This document shows, one piece after another, positions 59,092-64,000 of a stretch of 64,000 bases of DNA. The first letter of the stretch is position 1, and every line of letters starts with the position of its first letter. Location: positions 1 through 64,000 of the forward strand of contig NZ_LWBL02000026.1 of NCBI RefSeq assembly GCF_001644195.2, given 5' to 3'. Under the pieces are notes generated by a model. It saw only the letters and a list, made by a program, of their open reading frames with translations. It was not told the DNA's origin and made no database searches. The DNA is from Bacillus marinisedimentorum (GTDB lineage: Bacteria > Bacillota > Bacilli > Bacillales > Bacillaceae_O). A program made the translations under genes and the position numbers.

Positions 59092-59274
59092 GACAGGTGC
59101 CTGTCACTCCCCGAATAATCTTGTTTCACAGCATTGTTCCACACACATACGATGACAAGTGACAGTCACCTCCCGAATAATCTTGTTTCACAAAAATGTT
59201 TCACACACAAAAAAACGCCGGTCCTCCGCTTGATGGACCAGTTTTTCAGTTCCACCATTCGACAGGTGCCTGTC
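59092..59274. repeat. Cluster of repeat family B
   Basis: Three units: 59092-59130 (GACAGGTGCCTGTC, then CCCGAATAATCTTGTTTCAC), 59153-59192 (GACAAGTGACAGTCACC and the same tail) and 59261-59274 (palindrome only). They lie in the 537-bp gap between the AtoE-type gene and the sigma-54 activator. 58889-59091 shows no gene, only a short inverted repeat, CCGACATAGATGTCGG, near 59010. Confidence 0.78.
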
Positions 59275-59364
59275 ACCTTGTTTAGCAGGAATTCGCTTCC
59301 GCATCTCGAAGCCTTACAGAAAGTAAGTCCGTTTTCATAACGACGATGAACGGGGTGAAAAGGG

Positions 59365-61299
59365 TTGAAAGATCGGGAGCGGTTGAAGGAAATGTGGGAT
59401 CGGTTTGTGGCGGATGGGCAGTTGGATGGTGAGCTGGATCGGGTGGTGCAGGATTCCTGGATGCGGTCGAAGGCGTATCAAGTCGACCCGTTTCAAAAGA
59501 AAGGGAATCTGGCTGATAAGAAAGTATTATCGGAGAAGCAAAAGCAATTGATTGAGATTGCCTCTCCTCTTATGGAAGGACTGTATTCGATTGTGAAGGG
59601 CTCGGGTTTTCTCGTCATATTGTGTGACGGGGATGGAATCCTGACGAAGGTCATAGGTGATGACACAGTGAAACTCGAAGGAGAGTCCATCCTGTTTATG
59701 GAGGGTGCGGACTGGAGCGAGCAGGCAATCGGCACGAACGCGATCGGGACCTGCATTGTAGAGAAGAAGCCGCTGCAGATTTTTGCCAATGAACATTACG
59801 CGCAAATCTGCCATCCGTGGACGTGCTCGGCATCTCCGGTTTTTGATCCGGATGGGTCGGTTGCCGGGGTGCTGAATATGTCGGGTTCGTTTGAGAATGT
59901 CCATCCGCATACGCTTGGCATGGTGATGTCCGCTGTAAAGGCGATCGAGTACCAGCTGAAACTGATCGAGGAATCAGAAGTCCATTATTTCATGCAAAAG
60001 TACCTGGAGGCGACCACCAATACATTGACAGAAGGCTTGATCATCACCGATCAGAAAGGGAAAATCATTAAAACGAATAACCGGCTCCAGAAAATGCTTC
60101 GACTTCGGGATTCCGATTTACAGGGGAAAAAGCTGAGTGAGACCTTTTTGAATAAAACGTTCCGCCAGAAGAACCGGAAGATCCAGGACAAGGAAGTCCG
60201 CTTGAAGATGCCGGGGCGGAATTTTTCAGCGCATATGCTCGTCAATGTTACCCCGGTGTATGATTCCGAACAGCTGATCGGTTCGCTGGTTTCGATGAAG
60301 GAGATTCATAAAGTCAGGCAGTTCGTAAACCACCTTTCGGGCAACCAGGCGAAGGTGTCGTTTCAGGAGATGACCGGGAACCATCCGCGGTTCATCCAGA
60401 GGATTACGGATGCAAAGATGGCGGCTCACACTGACTCGAATGTTCTTTTGCTTGGGGAGAGCGGGACGGGAAAGGATATGGTTGCCCAGGCCATCCACAA
60501 CGAAAGCTCCCGGAAGGATAAGCCTTTCATCGCCATCAACTGCGGCGGAATTCCGCGGGATTTGCTTGGCAGTGAACTGTTCGGGTATGCAGAAGGGGCG
60601 TTCACCGGTGCCCGGAAAGGGGGAAGCCCGGGAAAATTCGAACTGGCGGACGGCGGCACGCTGTTTTTGGATGAAATCGGTGAGATGTCGCTGGAGATGC
60701 AGGTGTTGCTGCTTCGGGTGCTCCAGGATAAGGAGATTGTCAGGATCGGCGGGCAGAAAGTCACGCCGGTGGATGTCCGGATAATTGCCGCAACCAATAA
60801 GGACTTGAAGCGGGAAGTTGAAAAAGGCAGTTTCCGGGAGGACTTGTATTTCCGCCTGAATGTCATGCCGGTCAATCTCCCGCCGCTCCGTGAACGGATT
60901 GAAGATATTCCGCTGCTGGTCAGGCATTTCGCCAATAAGCTCAGCACCAGGCTAGGGCGCGACATCCCATCGATTGACCCGGGTTATTTCGAACCGCTGT
61001 TCCGATACAGCTGGCCCGGGAATATCAGGGAACTGCAAAATGTCGTGGAGCGGTCGATGAACAGGCTGCGGACAGATGTTCTGACGTATGCCGATTTGCC
61101 GGAAGAGTTGAAAGATACGGCTCCGCTCGCTGAGAAAAGGGTGGAACTCCCTAAAAAAGATGAAATGAAAAAGATGGCGCTGCTCGAGTCGATTAAAGTA
61201 AGCAACGGAAACATGAGCAAGGCCGCCCGCCGGCTTGGCGTGTCGCGGAGCACGCTTTACCGGCAGATGCGGAGGTTCGGAATAGAAGAGAGAGTATGA
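59365..61299 (+). CDS. Sigma-54-dependent transcriptional activator (AcoR type)
   Basis: The 644-residue protein starts at TTG, behind GGGGTGAAAAGGG. It has an N-terminal GAF domain (about 55-200, DWSEQAIGTNAIGTCIVEKK), a PAS domain (about 212-310), the AAA+ domain (about 335-565) with Walker A GESGTGKD, the sigma-54 loop GAFTGARKGG and Walker B GGTLFLDEIGE, and a Fis-type helix-turn-helix (NMSKAARRLGVSRSTLYRQM). This domain order is that of AcoR, which activates acetoin catabolism genes from a -24/-12 promoter. Paired inverted repeats and such a promoter lie between it and the dehydrogenase genes. The effector should be acetoin or a related compound. Confidence 0.92.
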   Translation: MKDRERLKEMWDRFVADGQLDGELDRVVQDSWMRSKAYQVDPFQKKGNLADKKVLSEKQKQLIEIASPLMEGLYSIVKGSGFLVILCDGDGILTKVIGDDTVKLEGESILFMEGADWSEQAIGTNAIGTCIVEKKPLQIFANEHYAQICHPWTCSASPVFDPDGSVAGVLNMSGSFENVHPHTLGMVMSAVKAIEYQLKLIEESEVHYFMQKYLEATTNTLTEGLIITDQKGKIIKTNNRLQKMLRLRDSDLQGKKLSETFLNKTFRQKNRKIQDKEVRLKMPGRNFSAHMLVNVTPVYDSEQLIGSLVSMKEIHKVRQFVNHLSGNQAKVSFQEMTGNHPRFIQRITDAKMAAHTDSNVLLLGESGTGKDMVAQAIHNESSRKDKPFIAINCGGIPRDLLGSELFGYAEGAFTGARKGGSPGKFELADGGTLFLDEIGEMSLEMQVLLLRVLQDKEIVRIGGQKVTPVDVRIIAATNKDLKREVEKGSFREDLYFRLNVMPVNLPPLRERIEDIPLLVRHFANKLSTRLGRDIPSIDPGYFEPLFRYSWPGNIRELQNVVERSMNRLRTDVLTYADLPEELKDTAPLAEKRVELPKKDEMKKMALLESIKVSNGNMSKAARRLGVSRSTLYRQMRRFGIEERV

Positions 61300-61309
61300 A
61301 AGACTGGCA

Positions 61310-61340
61310 AAGGCGTACCTATCTTGAGTACGTCTTTTTT
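61310..61340 (+). terminator. Terminator of the AcoR-type gene
   Basis: AGGCGTAC and GTACGTCTT pair (one G-T) across CTATCTTGA and are followed by TTTTTT. Confidence 0.75.
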
Positions 61341-61384
61341 ATATGGCTGAATCGGCTTCAAATGTGTTGCAAACTGTTGCAAAG

Positions 61385-61424
61385 TGTCCCGTTCTGACGG
61401 GACAACCTGTCCCAAAACGGGACA
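61385..61424 (+). promoter_or_regulatory. Paired upstream activator sites for the AcoR-type regulator
   Basis: Two inverted repeats lie next to each other: TGTCCCGT-TCTG-ACGGGACA (61385-61404) and TGTCCC-AAAAC-GGGACA (61408-61424). They sit 109-148 bp before the -24 box, the normal distance for sigma-54 enhancer sites. The TGTCCCG half site is the probable binding motif. Confidence 0.85.
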
Positions 61425-61532
61425 CTTTTCAAAAATGCATCAGGAAAAAGCATCATTCTCCAAACTATTTGAAGTGCGGAAACCCGGGATTTTTTTCAAT
61501 ATTTTCAGAAAAATACAGATCATTCTTCAGGT

Positions 61533-61548
61533 TGGCATCATCCTTGCA
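61533..61548 (+). promoter_or_regulatory. Sigma-54 (SigL) -24/-12 promoter of the dehydrogenase operon
   Basis: TGGCAT (61533-61538), five bases, TTGCA (61544-61548) matches the -24/-12 consensus apart from T for C at the sixth position. It lies about 43 bases before the first start codon. Confidence 0.88.
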
Positions 61549-61590
61549 ATATATGTGAGCGGAACGATTTTTATAAAGGAGGAGAATGCG

Positions 61591-62604
61591 TTGACAGTAC
61601 CTGTTGAAAAGTTGAAATGGATGTACGAGAACATGTATAAAATCCGTTATTACGAGGACACGATGGTCGAAGCATACGGGGAAGGGAAGGCACCTGTATT
61701 CAACATCGGGGCAGGGCCGGTCCCGGGTGAAATGCATCTTGCGACAGGGCAGGAGCCGGCGGCGGTGGGCATGTGCGCCCATTTGATTAAAGAAGATACC
61801 GTTACCGCCCCGCACCGGCCGCATCACCACGCAATCGCCAAAGGGGTCGATTTGAAAAAGATGACCGCCGAGATGTTCGGAAAAGAGACAGGCCTCGGCA
61901 AAGGAAAAGGCGGCCACATGCATTTGTTCGATCCGGAAGTGAAGTTTTCATGCGGAGGCATCATTGCGGCCGGGATCCCCCATGCAGTCGGTGCGGCCCT
62001 GGCGGCTAAGAAGAAAAAGCACGATTGGGTGGCGGTCGCTTTTATCGGGGAAGGTGCCGCCAACCAGGGTGCATTCCATGAGTCTGTCAATCTGGCGGCG
62101 CTCTGGAAATTGCCGTTCATCATTGTCGTTGAAAATAACAAGTACGGCATCTCTGTTCCGCAAACGGCTTCAACGTCGGTGCCATCAAACCAATTGCGGG
62201 CAAGTGCTTACGGAATCGAAGGCTTCCATGTGAAGGATAATGATCCGGTTGCGATGTACGAAGCATCTGAAGCTGCCGTCAAACGGGCCAGGAATGGCGA
62301 AGGGCCTGCAATCATCGAGATTGAAACGGACCGTTATCTCGGCCATTTCCAGGGCGACCCGGAATTATACCGTGATGAAAATGAAGTGACGATGCTGCGG
62401 AAGAATGACCCGATTCAGCGCCTGGCAAAAATCCTCACTGAGGAACATGGCATTTCGGAGGAAGAGATTTCCGCGATGGAAGCGAGGGCAAAACAGGAAG
62501 TCGACGAGGCTTACGCGTTTGCGAGGGAAAGTGCATATCCGGCACCGGAAGCGGCACTGGAGGATGTGTTCGTGCGAAATACATTCAGGAAGGAGCTTGT
62601 CTAA
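61591..62604 (+). CDS. TPP-dependent dehydrogenase E1 component, alpha subunit (acetoin-dehydrogenase type)
   Basis: I place the start at TTG 61591, behind AAAGGAGGAGAA; the frame is open 69 codons upstream, but that part covers the activator sites and the promoter. The 337-residue protein has the thiamine-diphosphate motif from FIGEGAANQGAFHESVNLAA to VVENNKYGIS, preceded by TAPHRPHHHAIAKG and GKGKGGHMHLFD. It resembles AcoA and E1-alpha of pyruvate and branched-chain dehydrogenases. The AcoR-type regulator and SigL promoter favour acetoin or a similar hydroxyketone as substrate. It abuts the beta-subunit gene with no gap. Confidence 0.9.
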   Translation: MTVPVEKLKWMYENMYKIRYYEDTMVEAYGEGKAPVFNIGAGPVPGEMHLATGQEPAAVGMCAHLIKEDTVTAPHRPHHHAIAKGVDLKKMTAEMFGKETGLGKGKGGHMHLFDPEVKFSCGGIIAAGIPHAVGAALAAKKKKHDWVAVAFIGEGAANQGAFHESVNLAALWKLPFIIVVENNKYGISVPQTASTSVPSNQLRASAYGIEGFHVKDNDPVAMYEASEAAVKRARNGEGPAIIEIETDRYLGHFQGDPELYRDENEVTMLRKNDPIQRLAKILTEEHGISEEEISAMEARAKQEVDEAYAFARESAYPAPEAALEDVFVRNTFRKELV

Positions 62605-63624
62605 ATGGAAGCGACGAAAAAGCGTGTACTGACAGGAAATAAAGCGATGGCAGAAGCCCTTAAGCTTGAAATGGAGCGAGACCCGAATGTATTCGTGCTC
62701 GGTGAGGATGTTGCAAAATACGGCGGGATTTTCGGCGCGACCCAGGGCCTTCTTGATGAGTTCGGATCTGAACGGGTAATGGATACGCCGATTTCTGAAA
62801 CCGCATTCATCGGTGCGGCGATTGGTGCGGCGGCAGAAGGAATGCGCCCGGTCGTCGAGTTGATGTTCGTCGACTTTTTCGGTGTCTGCATGGACCAGAT
62901 TTACAATCATATGGCGAAAATCCCGTACATGTCAGGCGGGAACGTGAAGCTGCCGATGGTGCTCATGACCGCTGTTGGCGGGGGCTACAATGATGCGGCC
63001 CAGCACTCACAAACGCTCTATTCGACGTTTGCCCATTTGCCTGGCATGAAGGTTGTCGCCCCGTCCACCCCATATGATCTGAAAGGAATGATGGCATCGG
63101 CCATTATCGATGACAATCCGGTTGTGTTCATGTTCCACAAAACACTGCAGGGCCTCGGCTGGATGGACCAGCTCGACGCCTCTGTCGGACATGTGCCTGA
63201 AGAGCGCTACACTGTGCCGCTCGGCAAAGCAAAGGTCGTCAGGGAAGGAACTGACGTCACGATTGTCGGCATCCAGATGATGATGCACCATGCCGTGGCT
63301 GCTGCGGACAAGCTGGCCGAACAGGGCATCCAAGCGGAAGTGATCGATTTGCGTTCGCTCGTGCCGCTCGATAAAGATACCATCCTGGAATCCGTGAAAA
63401 AGACACACCGCCTCATCGTCGTTGATGAGGACTACCGTTCATACGGCATGACAGCTGAAATTGCAGCGCTTGTGGCGGAAGAAGCGCTGTACGAACTCGA
63501 AGCGCCGGTGAAGCGGCTTGCCATTCCGGATGTGCCGATTCCATACAGCCGCCCGCTCGAGCAATATGTTCTTCCGAATGCAGATAAAATTGTTGCCGAA
63601 GCAGTGAAACTCGTAAACGAATAA
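62605..63624 (+). CDS. TPP-dependent dehydrogenase E1 component, beta subunit
   Basis: The 339-residue protein matches E1-beta of the 2-oxoacid/acetoin dehydrogenase family: VFVLGEDVAKYGGIFGATQG, RVMDTPISETAFIGAAIGAA, MSGGNVKLPMVLMTAVGGG, and a transketolase C-terminal domain (VTIVGIQMMMHHAVAAADKL, EVIDLRSLVPLD). It forms the alpha2-beta2 E1 enzyme with the preceding subunit. Its ATG directly follows the alpha stop codon, so production is coupled. It has the expected length. Confidence 0.93.
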   Translation: MEATKKRVLTGNKAMAEALKLEMERDPNVFVLGEDVAKYGGIFGATQGLLDEFGSERVMDTPISETAFIGAAIGAAAEGMRPVVELMFVDFFGVCMDQIYNHMAKIPYMSGGNVKLPMVLMTAVGGGYNDAAQHSQTLYSTFAHLPGMKVVAPSTPYDLKGMMASAIIDDNPVVFMFHKTLQGLGWMDQLDASVGHVPEERYTVPLGKAKVVREGTDVTIVGIQMMMHHAVAAADKLAEQGIQAEVIDLRSLVPLDKDTILESVKKTHRLIVVDEDYRSYGMTAEIAALVAEEALYELEAPVKRLAIPDVPIPYSRPLEQYVLPNADKIVAEAVKLVNE

Positions 63625-63648
63625 CGAGCAACAGGTTAGGAGGCCGTC

Positions 63649-64000
63649 ATGTCAGTCGAAGTGAAATTGCCGAAAACATCCGAATCAGCAGATGAAAGCT
63701 TGATTGTGTTCTGGCACGTTGAAGAAGGGGATTCCGTTGCGGAAGGCGACACGCTTGTCGAAGTCCAGACGGAAAAAGCGGTGACCGAAATTGAAGCGCC
63801 TGCCGGCGGGCTGGTAAGCCGTATCCTGAAAAAGCGTGCTGATGTGGCAAAGGAAGGTGACGTCCTTGCGGTTATTTTAACGGAGGATGACCAGCAGGTT
63901 GAGGTTACCGGGAAAGGACGGGAGGAAAGTGGAAGGCCGGCGTCTCCGGCTGCGAGTACCAGTGAAGGACAGGAGGCGAGTGCGGGTCCAGGAAAACTTA
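63649..64000 (+). CDS. Dihydrolipoamide acyltransferase E2 component, N-terminal part (cut by the window end)
   Basis: ATG 63649 follows TTAGGAGG. The first 117 residues are visible: a lipoyl domain (about 1-77) with the lipoyl lysine in EVQTEKAVTEIEAP, then the start of a Ser/Ala/Gly/Glu-rich linker. The catalytic part lies beyond the window. It would complete the E1-E2 core encoded by this operon, with E3 expected further on. Confidence 0.9.
   Translation, partial: MSVEVKLPKTSESADESLIVFWHVEEGDSVAEGDTLVEVQTEKAVTEIEAPAGGLVSRILKKRADVAKEGDVLAVILTEDDQQVEVTGKGREESGRPASPAASTSEGQEASAGPGKL

Noticed and set aside
61384-61590. Extra 69 codons at the start of the E1 alpha gene
   Set aside because: They would translate the activator sites and the -24/-12 promoter; TTG 61591 has a strong AAAGGAGGAG site and gives the normal family length.

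Overview
The window looks like chromosomal DNA of a Bacillaceae species (Bacillus, Mesobacillus or Cytobacillus-like). The grounds are AGGAGG-type ribosome binding sites, frequent TTG and GTG starts, Gram-positive secreted proteins (cell wall binding repeats, immune inhibitor A, an LCP protein), a lipobox lipoprotein, SigL (sigma-54) control of catabolic operons, and a dispersed GAGACTCCT...CGAGGAGGC repeat typical of Bacillus. I saw no rRNA, tRNA, CRISPR array, prophage or intact insertion sequence.

Layout. 0-2.8 kb: a secreted CWB2/beta-propeller protein and a decayed CWB2 relic. 2.9-8.5 kb: an AT-rich cassette with a cytoplasmic sulfatase, an ABC importer and a ROK regulator. 8.7-12.8 kb: eight tandem minus-strand genes that look like an array of polymorphic-toxin immunity genes. 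13-22 kb: penicillin acylase, secreted M14 peptidase, a RelE/ParE-type toxin-antitoxin pair, a pRiA4b ORF-3 protein and a NERD-HRDC protein. 22.3-29.9 kb: a SigL-type catabolic operon (acyl-CoA ligase, enoyl-CoA hydratase, a 40-residue symporter subunit, a sodium:solute symporter) whose sigma-54 activator gene is broken by a stop codon, flanked by two related small membrane proteins, one beside a secreted protein. 30-38 kb: threonine synthase-like enzyme, LCP protein, PQQ-type propeller protein, UDP-glucose dehydrogenase. 38.2-46.5 kb: a large unknown protein between a NUDIX relic and a frameshifted NUDIX gene, then a six-reading-frame operon with a MotA-like protein carrying a long tail, a MotB/OmpA-like partner, a NYN nuclease and a degenerate kinase-like protein. 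47.4-47.7 kb: a c-di-GMP-I riboswitch that controls only a 34-residue microprotein. 47.8-58.8 kb: permease, secreted nuclease, immune inhibitor A, secreted S15-type hydrolase, AtoE-type transporter. 59.3-64 kb: a sigma-54 activator, its paired upstream sites, a -24/-12 promoter and the start of an acetoin-dehydrogenase-type operon that runs off the window.

The best candidate for an undescribed system is the 40.99-46.50 kb operon. It has a Zorya-like ZorA/ZorB motor pair but none of the known Zorya effectors (ZorC/D/E); a NYN-domain nuclease and a kinase-like protein take their place, with two membrane proteins downstream. Second is the riboswitch-microprotein unit. Third is the toxin-less immunity array. 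At least eight copies of a perfect or near-perfect palindrome (GGTGCCTGACCCCCGGCG and its inverse) lie in intergenic spaces and probably act as two-way terminators.

All functional calls come from reading motifs and family resemblance by eye; no database search was run.
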